Shown: positions 32,591 to 42,143, counted from the stretch's first letter. The stretch is DNA of 64,000 nt from Pseudobdellovibrionaceae bacterium (GCA_020635075.1 JACKAM010000003.1:310001-374000); one strand, 5' to 3'. The notes: a model not told the origin generated them from the letters alone. Program-made: numbers and translations.

Positions 32591-32720
32591 AAATGGCGAC
32601 CACGGGGGGGAGTCGGGATGAGAGCCCCGCAGGCACAGCCGAGGAGCTAGGCTCGTCCCGACAAAAAACTTCTAGCTTTGCTGGAATTCCCACATAGATA
32701 AATGGCGACCACGGGGGGGA
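32591..32720. repeat. Duplicated tRNA-Arg 3' end, direct repeat
   Basis: A 21-bp segment at 32591-32611 is repeated without change at 32700-32720, 109 bp apart. The right copy is the 3' end of the tRNA-Arg gene (CCA, discriminator, acceptor strand and part of the T stem). The left copy is the same tail without the rest of the tRNA. On the minus strand the left copy is followed by six T. The arrangement resembles an attachment-site duplication or a tRNA-tail-derived repeat. Confidence 0.8.
32612..32662. repeat. Imperfect inverted repeat between the two tRNA tail copies
   Basis: GTCGGGATGAG (32612-32622) pairs with CTCGTCCCGAC (32652-32662) with one G-T wobble, enclosing 29 GC-rich bases. It directly abuts the left tRNA tail copy. 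Six A follow on the plus strand. It could be part of a small hairpin-type repeat element or a processing/termination structure. Confidence 0.6.
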
Positions 32721-32779
32721 TTGAACCTCCGACCTACAGTTTAGGAAACTGTTGCTCTATCCAACTGAGCTACGTGGTC
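32703..32779 (-). tRNA. tRNA-Arg, anticodon CCU
   Basis: A 77-base cloverleaf on the minus strand: acceptor stem GACCACG/CGTGGTC, U8-A9, D arm GCTCAGTTGGATAGAGC, anticodon stem ACAGT/ACTGT with loop TTCCTAA (anticodon CCT in DNA, CCU in RNA), T arm with GTTCAATCC, and encoded CCA. It decodes the arginine codon AGG. Isolated; no neighbouring tRNAs. Confidence 0.95.
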
Positions 32780-33011
32780 CCATACCCTTAGAACTAAGGT
32801 TAAGACCCTGATAAGACAAGGGCTTTTTGAGGTCTAAAGGGCAATATTTTCTATATTTTTGAGTCATTTCACACCACGCCGGGCATCAATTTCTCTAATG
32901 TCTTCACTTCAAAGGGAATCATTTTCGCTTCCCTGCCCTTTTCGGTAGGTTGGGCCCCGCTGACGACTCCAATCGTCCCATCCACAAAACACCATTTCGA
33001 GGGGAAATGAC

Positions 33012-33818
33012 ATGAAAAAACTCGTACTCTTTCTTGCTGGCTGTGTGATTGCCGGCAATGCCACTGCCCGTTCCATTATTCCTGAGCCCTATGAAGGAAA
33101 CGCTGAAATTGTTTCCTTGTCCCAAAACCACATGTTCCCACGCGCCACTGGATACGTGACCTTTATGCAAGGCTGCGGCGACCAGTTTCTGCGTATCGTT
33201 CAAACTCCTGGTGAGCAGAATGACTTGGGAATTCGCGAAATCAAAGTCGAAGTGAAGCTTTTGATCAACCCTGGCGCTGTTTGCTTGGCTATGCCCACTC
33301 CTGTGACCAAGGAATTCACTATCAATACAATGGATGGCCCCATTGCCCTGGTTAAGGAATTCTCCACACCTTTGAGCCAAATCGCCCTTGAGTGCACCAA
33401 TGACATGCGGCCCGTTGACGGAGCCTTGACTCAGGTTCAGTTGGTGAAGCAAGCCAATGGCCGCTACAACGTGATCTACAATGTTGCCACTCCTGGCTGG
33501 GGAGCTCCTCCTGAGAATTCTTCAGTCGTATTGGCATCTAATCTGAAGTGCACATTTGCTCACAATGATGGCCTGCTGTCATCTTGCCGCAAGTCTTCCC
33601 GTGAGTTCCACGAGCCCACCAACTCTGGATTCACCTCCAAGAGTGTGCAAACCAAGGGTGTCTATGATAATGGCCGCGTCTACAAAGCTGACTCCATCGC
33701 CATCGAAGTCTACTCCCCAGAGTTGGCTGCCAATGAAGAAGGATATGCTTATCCTCCTCAGACTTACCCCGGCCGCGCTGAAATCAGCTTCAAGCTGAAG
33801 CAATGTGTAGCTCGTTAA
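33012..33818 (+). CDS. Secreted hypothetical protein, Cys-containing beta-rich
   Basis: 268 residues with GAGGGG ahead of ATG 33012. Signal peptide residues 1-20 (K-K-L-V-L-F-L-A-G-C-V-I-A-G-N-A-T-A-R). The mature protein has six to seven cysteines (Q-G-C-G, V-C-L, E-C-T, K-C-T, S-C-R, Q-C-V), probably in disulfides, and many strand-like segments. Ends R in Q-C-V-A-R. Single gene with its own downstream terminator. Codon use looks well adapted (frequent preferred codons), which may mean high expression. Family not recognised. Confidence 0.7.
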   Translation: MKKLVLFLAGCVIAGNATARSIIPEPYEGNAEIVSLSQNHMFPRATGYVTFMQGCGDQFLRIVQTPGEQNDLGIREIKVEVKLLINPGAVCLAMPTPVTKEFTINTMDGPIALVKEFSTPLSQIALECTNDMRPVDGALTQVQLVKQANGRYNVIYNVATPGWGAPPENSSVVLASNLKCTFAHNDGLLSSCRKSSREFHEPTNSGFTSKSVQTKGVYDNGRVYKADSIAIEVYSPELAANEEGYAYPPQTYPGRAEISFKLKQCVAR

Positions 33819-33855
33819 TCTCTTCTGAATTGGCTCCATTTGGGCCAAAATAAAA

Positions 33856-33882
33856 AAAGCCAGCCTTGAAAGGCTGGCTTTT
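33856..33882. terminator. Bidirectional rho-independent terminator
   Basis: AAAGCCAGCCTT and AAGGCTGGCTTT form a strong stem with a very short loop. U-rich tails follow in both directions (CTTTTCC on plus; CTTTTTTTATTTT on minus). It ends the 33012 gene on the plus strand and pilR on the minus strand. Confidence 0.9.
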
Positions 33883-33911
33883 CCAATTTACCCAAATTCC
33901 AGTGCTAAAGA

Positions 33912-35324
33912 TCAGGCCGAATCCTCGTCCATCTCATCGTCGCTAATAGAGCCCAAGTTATACTTTTCAACCCGGTAGCGCATGGAGCGAAAGGTGATGC
34001 TGAGGAGCTTCGCCGCCTTCTTTTTCACGCCACCCGCAGCATGAATGGCTTTAACCAAAAGCTCCTTTTCAATCTGGCCCATGACTTTGTCGAGATCGAT
34101 TCCATCATCTGTGATTTCAATCTCATGGCTTGATGCCAATTTTCTGCCGCTAGGGGTATTTACAAATGGGGGCAAACTTTCGGGTAGGATCGTCGCTCCA
34201 CCTTCAAGGGCCACGGTGCGCTCAATGATATTTTCCAGCTCGCGCACGTTACCAGGGTAATGATATTTGCGCATCATATCCATAGCCTCTGCGCTGATAC
34301 TTCCAATGGCCTTCCCTAATCTATCATTATATTTGGCGAGAAAGTGCTGTGTGAGCAGAGGAATGTCGTCGGTTCTCTCCCTCAGGGCGGGCATACGAAT
34401 GTTGATTACGTTAAGACGATAAAAGAGATCTTGCCGGAACTCTCCTTTGGAAACCATGTCCTCCAGGTCCCTGTTGGTGGCCGCGATAATGCGAACTTCC
34501 ACTTTAGTGTCATCTGTGGCACCCACACGACGGATCACCCTCTCCTGAATGGCGCGAAGAAGCTTCACCTGAATAGTGGGAGCAAGCTCACCCACCTCAT
34601 CCAAAAACAGGGTTCCTCCGTCGGCCACCTCGAAGAGACCGGCCTTATCGGCAACAGCACCCGTAAACGAGCCCTTCTTGTGACCGAACATCTCCGATTC
34701 CATCAGAGTTTCAGGAATGGCTCCACAGTTGACGGTAACAAAAGGCTTGTCCTTGAGAGGGCCATTATAATGAATCGCTTTGGCCACCATCTCCTTACCC
34801 GTACCACTTTCACCGGTGACCAACACATTGGTTGGAGTTTGAGAAACTCGGCGAATCATTTCGAAAATCCGATGCATGGCCTCAGAGTTTCCAACGAGGT
34901 TTTGGAAACTGTATTCCCTAGTTAGTTCTTTCTTTAAAGATCGGTTTTCAACTTCCAAGCTCTGACTGCGAAGGGCATTGGCAATGTTGATCCGGACTTC
35001 GTCGATCTTGAAGGGCTTGGTGAGGTAGTCGTAAGCACCAAGCTTCATGGCCTCCACAGCGGTTTCTGTAGAACCAAATGCCGTGATCATCATGAACAGC
35101 ATGTCAGGGAACTGATCCTTCACGTGGCGAAGCAGCTCAATACCTGTCATGTTTGGCATCTGCAAATCAGAAATGACCATATCGACGGATTTCTTTTTGA
35201 GAATATCCAGTGCCTTTTGGCCATCTTCCGCGCAGGTGACTTCGTACCCTTCTTTGCGCAACATGATGTCTAGAAATTCGCGAATAGACTCTTCGTCGTC
35301 GACTACCAGAATTCTTGGTTTCAT
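33912..35324 (-). CDS. pilR: PilR-like NtrC-family response regulator
   Basis: 470 residues from ATG 35324, chosen because AGGGG lies 9 bases upstream. Receiver domain with D53 phosphoacceptor and K103. AAA+ sigma-54 activation domain with Walker A G171-E-S-G-T-G-K-E, G-S-F-T-G-A (218-223) for sigma-54 contact, Walker B G-T-L-F-L-D-E (237-243) and R-fingers after. A Fis-type helix-turn-helix lies near residues 430-460. It activates sigma-54 promoters, classically pilin, in answer to PilS, encoded directly upstream. Last gene of the pil block. Confidence 0.9.
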   Translation of the reverse strand: MKPRILVVDDEESIREFLDIMLRKEGYEVTCAEDGQKALDILKKKSVDMVISDLQMPNMTGIELLRHVKDQFPDMLFMMITAFGSTETAVEAMKLGAYDYLTKPFKIDEVRINIANALRSQSLEVENRSLKKELTREYSFQNLVGNSEAMHRIFEMIRRVSQTPTNVLVTGESGTGKEMVAKAIHYNGPLKDKPFVTVNCGAIPETLMESEMFGHKKGSFTGAVADKAGLFEVADGGTLFLDEVGELAPTIQVKLLRAIQERVIRRVGATDDTKVEVRIIAATNRDLEDMVSKGEFRQDLFYRLNVINIRMPALRERTDDIPLLTQHFLAKYNDRLGKAIGSISAEAMDMMRKYHYPGNVRELENIIERTVALEGGATILPESLPPFVNTPSGRKLASSHEIEITDDGIDLDKVMGQIEKELLVKAIHAAGGVKKKAAKLLSITFRSMRYRVEKYNLGSISDDEMDEDSA

Positions 35325-35431
35325 CCGTTGACCCCTCTTACGTTCACTTTCCATTTTCCAATGTATCTCAAGGATTTACAACCCATAACCAGTCAGAACA
35401 GGTCCCTGTAGCTCGACGGAAGACTAGCCGC

Positions 35432-37117
35432 TTAAGCGATGTGACGCTTGGGAGGGAGAGTCTTTTCACCATCGGGACTGGGAAATTCAATAACAAAGGT
35501 CGTACCTTTGCCAATTTCACTTTCCACCACGACACTGGCGCCATGACTTTCCAAAATCTTATGGGATATGGCCAAACCCAACCCGGTTCCATTGGTTTTG
35601 GTTGTATGAAAAGGCTCGAAGATTCGGTCTTTGTTCGCGACGTCCATGCCACAACCACTGTCTTCAATGCGCAGCTGGACCTTGCTAGCTAAGTCCAAAT
35701 CTACCGTGGAAACCCTAATCAACTTACTCTCACTTTTATCCATGGCCTGGTAGGCATTCATCACAATATTGAGCAGGGCCTGTTTCAATTTGTCTTTGTT
35801 TCCAACAATCAATCGCGCTGCTTTGAGACTGATATCCTGCTCAACCCCTTGGGGTAAGGTGGTGCTATTTTTGACGAATTCCATAATATCCTGAACGAGG
35901 TTGTTCAAATTGATCGGGTCCTCAATTCGAGTCTGTGGTCGAACATAATCCAGAAACTCCGAAATCAAATGATTAAGTCGATCGATTTCACGCAGGACAA
36001 TATTCATCAGCTTTTTGTCCTCTGCACCATAGGCATCTGAGCTGGACAAAAGTTGAATGCTACCACTAATAGACGCCAATGGATTGCGAATTTCATGGGC
36101 AATACCCGCAGCCAGTTGACCCACAGCCGCCAGCTTCTCCTGCTGGCGCATGGCATACTCCAGTTTTTTTACCTGGGTCATATCCTGAAAGGTCATGACA
36201 TATCCCACGGCTTCTTTGGAACTATCCCGCAGCGGCCCCAGGGTCAGCTCAATAATGGCCTTCTCATTGCGAAAATTGCGATAGAGAAGTTCCAACCGAG
36301 TACTGGGGATATCTCCTCGGGCGATGGGTGCGAGATCTACTGATTCATATATCCCGGGAAAAAGCTCGCCAAGAGGTCGCCCCAGGAGACGACTATCTTC
36401 CAAAATGGTATTAGCCGCCTGATTCACTTGGGTAATCACTCCATCTAGGCCCATGGTTAACAGGCCGGTTGCCATATTATCAACAATCATTTGATTCAGA
36501 TCTCTGAGGGCTTCAATATCCTTTTGCCTCTCTACGAGTTCTGAACCCATGAAGTTCAGCTGCTCACTCAAAAGGCCTCCAAGGTAGGCCACGGCAAAAA
36601 AGGCAATGTTGTTAAGACCCACTGCAAAATAGAGATTCTGCCCTTGCGCTGAAGGCCCCACGATCATCAAAAAGCTGAATAAAATAGATGTCCACAAAGC
36701 CAACAACAAAGATCCACGCTTTTGAAAAACCAGTCCGCACAAGATGATATTTACCAGATACAGGAACAAAAAGATCGATTGGCTGGTTCCCGTGTAATAA
36801 ATCAAAAATGTGACGAACAAAGCGTCGTAGGCAAACAAGGTCGAATTGATCCAACCATGCCACCCTTCCATTTCATCAAAAAGAAACAGGTAAATGGAAT
36901 TCAGTACAAAGGAAGTCATGAGAAGGACATAGAAGGGCAGCCACACATCCAGACTGATAAATGGGCCCTGACTGGCTTGAAAGGCCAGAGCCACTACAAG
37001 AATGGCAATCAAAAAAAGGACTCGACTGGCTTCAATGACCAACAGCCGTCGCTTTTCCGTACCAAGTCCCATGGACTCGACAGGCTCAATGTCAGTGACC
37101 AAATTAAGAGTAGCCAT
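35432..37117 (-). CDS. pilS: PilS-like sensor histidine kinase
   Basis: 561 residues from ATG 37117, which directly follows the pilC stop (TAAAATG). Six hydrophobic helices fill residues ~30-195, as in PilS. A PAS-like domain (~215-320) follows, then the dimerisation/phosphoacceptor segment with G-I-A-H341-E-I-R-N-P-L and the ATPase with N-box, D-S-G-C-G-M and G-T-G-L-G-L. It phosphorylates the PilR-like protein encoded next. An inner-membrane sensor of pilus or surface state by homology. Confidence 0.9.
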   Translation of the reverse strand: MATLNLVTDIEPVESMGLGTEKRRLLVIEASRVLFLIAILVVALAFQASQGPFISLDVWLPFYVLLMTSFVLNSIYLFLFDEMEGWHGWINSTLFAYDALFVTFLIYYTGTSQSIFLFLYLVNIILCGLVFQKRGSLLLALWTSILFSFLMIVGPSAQGQNLYFAVGLNNIAFFAVAYLGGLLSEQLNFMGSELVERQKDIEALRDLNQMIVDNMATGLLTMGLDGVITQVNQAANTILEDSRLLGRPLGELFPGIYESVDLAPIARGDIPSTRLELLYRNFRNEKAIIELTLGPLRDSSKEAVGYVMTFQDMTQVKKLEYAMRQQEKLAAVGQLAAGIAHEIRNPLASISGSIQLLSSSDAYGAEDKKLMNIVLREIDRLNHLISEFLDYVRPQTRIEDPINLNNLVQDIMEFVKNSTTLPQGVEQDISLKAARLIVGNKDKLKQALLNIVMNAYQAMDKSESKLIRVSTVDLDLASKVQLRIEDSGCGMDVANKDRIFEPFHTTKTNGTGLGLAISHKILESHGASVVVESEIGKGTTFVIEFPSPDGEKTLPPKRHIA

Positions 37118-37118
37118 T

Positions 37119-38336
37119 TTAGTCTGACACCACGCTGGCCAGATTGAAAATCGGCAGATACATAGCGACAACTAGAATTGCGATAATGCCGCCTAGGAAA
37201 ACCATCAAAAGGGGTTCAATCATACTCGTCAGAGTTTCTGCTGCCTGCTCCACTTCATCTTCGTAAAAGTCAGCGATCTTTCCCAACATGGTGTCCAAGT
37301 TACCAGTTTGCTCCCCAACCGAAATCATTTGCACTACCATGTTGGGCATATGCTTTTCAGCTTTGAGGGGCTCAGCGAGAGTCTTACCTTTGGACACCGA
37401 ATCCTTGGCTTTTAGGATGGCATTCTCAATCACCCAATTGCCTGCGGTGTTGGCGGCGATTTCCAGCGAGTCCATGATTCGCACACCGGCTTGCAGCAGT
37501 GTGGAAAGGGTTCGCGTAAATCGAGCAATGGCACCCTTTAGAATCAAATCCCCAAAAATGGGGATTTCCAAAAACACTGCATCTAATACCTTTCTGCCGT
37601 CCGGGGTACCATAATAGACCTTAAAAGCAATGGGCACCCCTATCACAATACCCAACACAATGTACCAGTATGTCTGAACAAATTCGCTGGCATTGATCAC
37701 CCATTGAGTTAGCATGGGCAATTCCTGCCCCAAGCCTTCAAACATATCCACAAACTGGGGAATCACAAAAACCAAAATCCCCGTGATGACGGCAAAGGCA
37801 ACGACAACGATCGCAGCAGGATACCAGAGGGCTCCCAGAATCTTGCCCTTCATCTTCACTGATTTTTCAATGTACTCAGCAAGACGGTTCAAAACGCCAT
37901 CGAGCACACCACCCTCTTCACCGGCAGTGATCAGATTCACATACATGCGATCAAACACGTGGGGCTGATTGGCCATAGACTGAGCCAGTTGCTTGCCCTT
38001 CTCCACGTCATCGACAATTTTTTCCAGTGCACGACCCATGGCCGGACTTCTTGCTCCCTGAATAAGTGCTTCAAGGCTTTGCACGACCGGCACACCAGCC
38101 CCGATCAAAACTGCAAACTGGCGGGTAAACACCTGCAGATCTTTAGGATTTACCTTATCGCCAAGAAGTTTAATCCCCTTACCTTTGGTCTCCTCAGAAC
38201 CCCTAGCTGCAACCTTGATGGGAATCATTTTTTGGGCGCGGATCTTAACGCGAGCCTCGGCCTCGTTGGCGGCGTCAACCTCACCCTTAACAAATTTCCC
38301 ATCAGTGGCTTTCGCCTGAAAGTTATAAACTGGCAT
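37119..38336 (-). CDS. pilC: Type IV pilus inner-membrane platform protein PilC
   Basis: 405 residues, standard length. Two T2SF-F domains (residues ~70-195 and ~275-395) and three hydrophobic helices near 170-195, 220-245 and 375-400. V-S-K-G-K-T-L and the S-V-G-E-Q-T-G-N-L-D segment match the family. PilC couples the assembly and retraction motors to the pilus base. It sits between pilT and pilS, with 2-base and 32-base gaps. Confidence 0.95.
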   Translation of the reverse strand: MPVYNFQAKATDGKFVKGEVDAANEAEARVKIRAQKMIPIKVAARGSEETKGKGIKLLGDKVNPKDLQVFTRQFAVLIGAGVPVVQSLEALIQGARSPAMGRALEKIVDDVEKGKQLAQSMANQPHVFDRMYVNLITAGEEGGVLDGVLNRLAEYIEKSVKMKGKILGALWYPAAIVVVAFAVITGILVFVIPQFVDMFEGLGQELPMLTQWVINASEFVQTYWYIVLGIVIGVPIAFKVYYGTPDGRKVLDAVFLEIPIFGDLILKGAIARFTRTLSTLLQAGVRIMDSLEIAANTAGNWVIENAILKAKDSVSKGKTLAEPLKAEKHMPNMVVQMISVGEQTGNLDTMLGKIADFYEDEVEQAAETLTSMIEPLLMVFLGGIIAILVVAMYLPIFNLASVVSD

Positions 38337-38368
38337 AGTTCAAAGTTGAAAATAACAAACCTGGACTA

Positions 38369-39436
38369 TCAAATTCCGGCTTGCTTCAGCAATTTATCCA
38401 GCTCTTCCGGATCTGGTGTAACAGAAAAAGCACTACGAATATCAACCTTACGTTTTAGAATTAGATTAAGAAGAGATTGATTCAAAGTAATCATCCCAGT
38501 CTTATCCTGTCCAACCTGCATCATACCATAAACCTGATGAAGCTTGTTCTCCCTGATCAGGTTACGAATTGTCGTGTTCATCAATAGGAATTCAACAGCA
38601 GGAATCACGCCACCCTTGGTACCAGGAATCAGCCGCTGACTGATGACGGCGTTAAGGGTAAAACTCAGCTGAACACGAATACGCGCCTGTTGTTCGGCGT
38701 TGAAAACCGACACAATACGATTAATGGTTTGCACAGCCGAGTTGGTATGAAGGGTGCCGAAAACCAAATGACCTGTCTCGGCAATCACTAGGGCGGCCTC
38801 AATGGTTTCCAGGTCACGAAGCTCACCCATCAAACAGATGTCTGGATCTTGGCGCAACACTGCCTTAAGTGCCGAACTGTAACCCAGGGTATCTGAACCC
38901 ATTTCACGCTGGTTAACAATACAGTTTTTATGGCCATGCACATACTCAATCGGATCTTCAAGAGTGATAATGTGACCACGTCGTTCCCGGTTAATTTTGT
39001 CGATCAAAGCAGCGATGGTCGTCGACTTACCTGACCCAGTGGGGCCGGTCACCAAAACCAATCCAGAGGGGAAGTTAGTCACCTTTTCGACTGAGTTCGG
39101 AAGAGACAACATCCGCAAATCCGGTATATCCAGAGGAATACGACGGAATACCCCAGACACAGCTCCCCTTTGAAAGAACAAATTGGCGCGAAAGCGAGCC
39201 ATGTTCTTGATGCCAAAGCTGAAGTCGATTTCCTTGCGCTCCTCAAAGCGACTTTTCTGCGAATCTGTCAAAATGGAGTAGCAGAGTTTGCGCGCATCGT
39301 CTGCCGATAGATCTCTGGTTTTTACTCGTACAATTCTTCCGTCGATCCTGAGTACAGGTGGAGAGCCCGCCACAATGTGTAGGTCCGATGCCCCTTGCTT
39401 CACCGCTGCCTTCAGCAGCTGGTGGAGTGTAATCAT
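38369..39436 (-). CDS. pilT: Type IV pilus retraction ATPase PilT
   Basis: 355 residues, usual PilT size. Walker A G131-P-T-G-S-G-K-S-T, Asp box L-E-D-P-I-E, Walker B V-x-x-G-E-L-R-D, His box (T-G-H-L-V-F-G-T-L-H-T), and a PilT-type I-R-N-L-I-R-E-N near 285. Powers pilus retraction in the cytoplasm. Start overlaps the pilB stop by 4 bases. Confidence 0.96.
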   Translation of the reverse strand: MITLHQLLKAAVKQGASDLHIVAGSPPVLRIDGRIVRVKTRDLSADDARKLCYSILTDSQKSRFEERKEIDFSFGIKNMARFRANLFFQRGAVSGVFRRIPLDIPDLRMLSLPNSVEKVTNFPSGLVLVTGPTGSGKSTTIAALIDKINRERRGHIITLEDPIEYVHGHKNCIVNQREMGSDTLGYSSALKAVLRQDPDICLMGELRDLETIEAALVIAETGHLVFGTLHTNSAVQTINRIVSVFNAEQQARIRVQLSFTLNAVISQRLIPGTKGGVIPAVEFLLMNTTIRNLIRENKLHQVYGMMQVGQDKTGMITLNQSLLNLILKRKVDIRSAFSVTPDPEELDKLLKQAGI

Positions 39437-41148
39437 ACATAGTCTCCAACCGACGAATTCATCACTTCTTGGACTGTTGAAAGTCCATGCCGTAACTTCT
39501 GTAGAGCGCTTTGCCGCAAACTCATCATCCCCTCAGCAATCGCCAGGCGCTTAATATCCTGTGGTGTCCCACCCTTTAGTACGATCTCTTTGATCCCGGT
39601 CGTCATCTTCATCATTTCATAGATCGCGATCCGGCCGCGAAGACCCGTACCATTACATTCTCCACAACCTTCGCCTTTTTTCAAATCTTTAAATTTATCA
39701 AGGTCTTCCTCTCTCACTCCTAATTCAATCAGGGCTTCCGGAAGCACACGATGGTCAGTGGCACAACTATTACAGATCTTTCTCATCAGTCGCTGGGCCA
39801 CAATCAAACTAGTGGATTCGCCGACCATAAATCCGGGGACCCCCATATCGAGTAGACGAGTGACTGAGGCAGGCGCGTCATTGGTGTGTAGGGTGCTCAA
39901 CACCATGTGACCAGTGGAGGCCGCCTTATAGGCAATATTCGCTGTATCCAAATCTCGAATCTCACCAAGCATAATGATTTCAGGGTCTTGACGCAGGAAG
40001 GCTCGGAGGATGTCAGCAAAACTCACTCCATAATCGGGAGCTGCCTGAACCTGATTGATACCATCAAGGTTAAACTCGATAGGATCCTCGGCCGTTGAAA
40101 TGTTGCGACTGGGCTGATTCAACTCGGAAAGGGCTGAATACAAAGTGGTCGTCTTACCACTGCCCGTTGGTCCAGTTACCAACACCATGCCCTGAGGCAG
40201 GTAGATGGCTTCTTTAAACAATTTGAGCTGAGCCTCATCCATTCCCAATTTGGTCATATCCACGTTGAGGTTGGATTTGTCCAAAATACGCAACACGATT
40301 TTTTCACCAAACATTGTGGGGACGCTGTTCACACGAAAATCCACCTCGCGACCGTTTTTTAGACGAACCTTCAAACGACCGTCCTGAGGACGGCGCCTTT
40401 CAGCAATGTCCATCTTGCTCAAAATCTTGATTCGGCTCACCACCGAAGCCGCAGTACCGGGAGGCGGCTGAGTCTTCTCATGAAGAGTACCGTCAATTCG
40501 AAAACGAATGCGAAAGCGCTTCTCATAAGGTTCAACGTGAATATCTGAGGCTTTTAGTTTGATCGCTTCTGCCAACATGGCATTCACAAAGCGAATAATG
40601 GGGCCGGCATCTGCCGCCATTTCTGCATCTACAAGCTCAGCGCTGGACTTGCCACCGGTGAAAGATTCATCGGCCTCGACGATTTCTGACATGATTGAAT
40701 CAAATCGCGCAGAGGTGGCACCGTAGTACTTCTCAATCGCCTGGGCAATGGCGGCTTCTGATGCTACCACCACTTCAATTTTACAGCGGGTCAATAGCGC
40801 CAAGTCATCTTTGACGAAGATGTTACTCGGATCAGCAAAGGCCACCACCAGGTTTTTTCCTGCCAAAGTGACCGGGATCACCATATGCTTTTCGCATACC
40901 TGGCGTGAAACCAGCTTGGTGGCTTCATCATCGATTTCAAATGAGGTGAGGTCGATGGTCGGGACATTAAACTGCTGACCCAAGAACTCGGCCAAGTCCT
41001 TTTCTCGCACGTAGCCCATGCGGACCAGAGCCGCCGTAAGGCGCCCTCCACCTGACTTTTGCTCCTTTCGAGCTTGTTCCAACTGCTCGTAGTCAATCAG
41101 GTTTTCTTTGACAAGGAGCTCACCCAAACCTTTTCTTTTTGCTGCCAT
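39433..41148 (-). CDS. pilB: Type IV pilus assembly ATPase PilB
   Basis: 571 residues. N-terminal GSPII_E_N-like domain (~1-140). Walker A G326-P-T-G-S-G-K-T, Asp box A-E-D-P-I-E-F, Walker B M-L-G-E-I-R-D, His box. The zinc-binding cysteines are C459, C462, C495 and C498. Drives pilin polymerisation. First gene of the pilB-T-C-S-R block; no pilin gene is in the window, so it must be elsewhere. Confidence 0.96.
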   Translation of the reverse strand: MAAKRKGLGELLVKENLIDYEQLEQARKEQKSGGGRLTAALVRMGYVREKDLAEFLGQQFNVPTIDLTSFEIDDEATKLVSRQVCEKHMVIPVTLAGKNLVVAFADPSNIFVKDDLALLTRCKIEVVVASEAAIAQAIEKYYGATSARFDSIMSEIVEADESFTGGKSSAELVDAEMAADAGPIIRFVNAMLAEAIKLKASDIHVEPYEKRFRIRFRIDGTLHEKTQPPPGTAASVVSRIKILSKMDIAERRRPQDGRLKVRLKNGREVDFRVNSVPTMFGEKIVLRILDKSNLNVDMTKLGMDEAQLKLFKEAIYLPQGMVLVTGPTGSGKTTTLYSALSELNQPSRNISTAEDPIEFNLDGINQVQAAPDYGVSFADILRAFLRQDPEIIMLGEIRDLDTANIAYKAASTGHMVLSTLHTNDAPASVTRLLDMGVPGFMVGESTSLIVAQRLMRKICNSCATDHRVLPEALIELGVREEDLDKFKDLKKGEGCGECNGTGLRGRIAIYEMMKMTTGIKEIVLKGGTPQDIKRLAIAEGMMSLRQSALQKLRHGLSTVQEVMNSSVGDYV

Positions 41149-41252
41149 CTTCCAACCTTTCCAAACAACCCAAGTCTGGACATAAGTCTGTGCATTTGGA
41201 CAGAAATTGCTCTTTCTGCCGACTCATTTATCGGTGGATGAGAAGAGATATT

Positions 41253-42143
41253 TTACGGTCCTGTTTCAGATTGATTCGTAGAGGAGGGACAATTTTCTCG
41301 CAGCAATTTTTCCAGTGATTTAAGGTAGCTATTTCTGTTGATTTCGTGGCCAAAGGCCCATTCCGCCCAGACCACGTCCACCCAACTGGCGATTTCAAAT
41401 CCTCTCACCACCCGGGTGCCAATTTCCTCAGCTTCCCGAACCAGGGCGGTTTCAACCGGAGTCATCGTCATATCCCAGACCTCGCCACCTGGCTCGAGAA
41501 AGTTGAAATACAACAGCTCCTTGACCAGCTCGTTTTCCGGAATATAGGGGGTTGTGTTGATCATGATGCTGTTAGTTCCAGGCAACATAATGAGTTGATT
41601 GACGGGAATAAACTCAAAGCGAACGCCGAAGTAGGTTTTCTTTAGCTCGGCAATCATGTCGATTCCCTGATCATGAAATTGATTGGTGATTTTGATATGC
41701 TTAAAGCCAATCTTGACCAAGCTGGCAATGGCAATCCGGGCCGCAGCGCCGGCCCCCACAATCAACGCAGTCTGAGTGGTATTGAGATGGTCACCAAACT
41801 CGCGAAGCATATGGTGGAAGGCTGAGTAAAGGGCCGAGCGGGTCCACCATTTACCGTGGGCAGGGACTAAACAGTCGGCGGAACCCAAACTCATCATCAA
41901 GGCCGGTTCATGGGAAAAATGCCGAGTGATCGACTCACCAAAGGGACTACCAATTCTAATGGCCGCACATTTTTCGGTAGCAGCGTGAAGAGTCTCAGAA
42001 AAATTGTCGATGGTGGTTTCGGAGGGCTCGTATCGATTGCTCACGCCCTGTTCGGTTAAAATATTCGAAAGCATCTGCCAGCGATCATGCTGGGGACTTA
42101 CGGAGATTTCGGTCCATAATCTTTCTTCTTTTGGTTTCGCCAA
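41253..42143 (-). CDS. Degenerate shikimate dehydrogenase-like (AroE-like) protein
   Basis: 296 residues. The NAD(P)-binding half is conserved: V-G-A-G-A-A-A-R (129-136) and M-I-N-T-T-P-Y-I-P. The substrate half is not: the usual N-V-T-x-P-x-K is replaced by R-I-G-S-P-F-G-E (63-70), losing the catalytic Lys, and the usual N-T-D-G is replaced near W-W-T-R-S-A-L-Y (99-106), losing the catalytic Asp. It is therefore unlikely to reduce dehydroshikimate in the usual way. Overlaps ribF by 46 bases (start ATG 42143; the next in-frame ATG is 42074). Role unknown; perhaps a related dehydrogenase or a regulator. Confidence 0.65.
   Translation of the reverse strand: MAKPKEERLWTEISVSPQHDRWQMLSNILTEQGVSNRYEPSETTIDNFSETLHAATEKCAAIRIGSPFGESITRHFSHEPALMMSLGSADCLVPAHGKWWTRSALYSAFHHMLREFGDHLNTTQTALIVGAGAAARIAIASLVKIGFKHIKITNQFHDQGIDMIAELKKTYFGVRFEFIPVNQLIMLPGTNSIMINTTPYIPENELVKELLYFNFLEPGGEVWDMTMTPVETALVREAEEIGTRVVRGFEIASWVDVVWAEWAFGHEINRNSYLKSLEKLLRENCPSSTNQSETGP

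Noticed and set aside
32782..33011. Promoter for the 33012 gene (TTGAGG with TATATT)
   Set aside because: Spacing is 19 bases and several equally poor alternatives exist in this AT-rich stretch.
41173..41230. Short hairpin (CAGAAA...TTTCTG) as a terminator between pilB and the AroE-like gene
   Set aside because: The stem is weak and no U tract follows on the minus strand.
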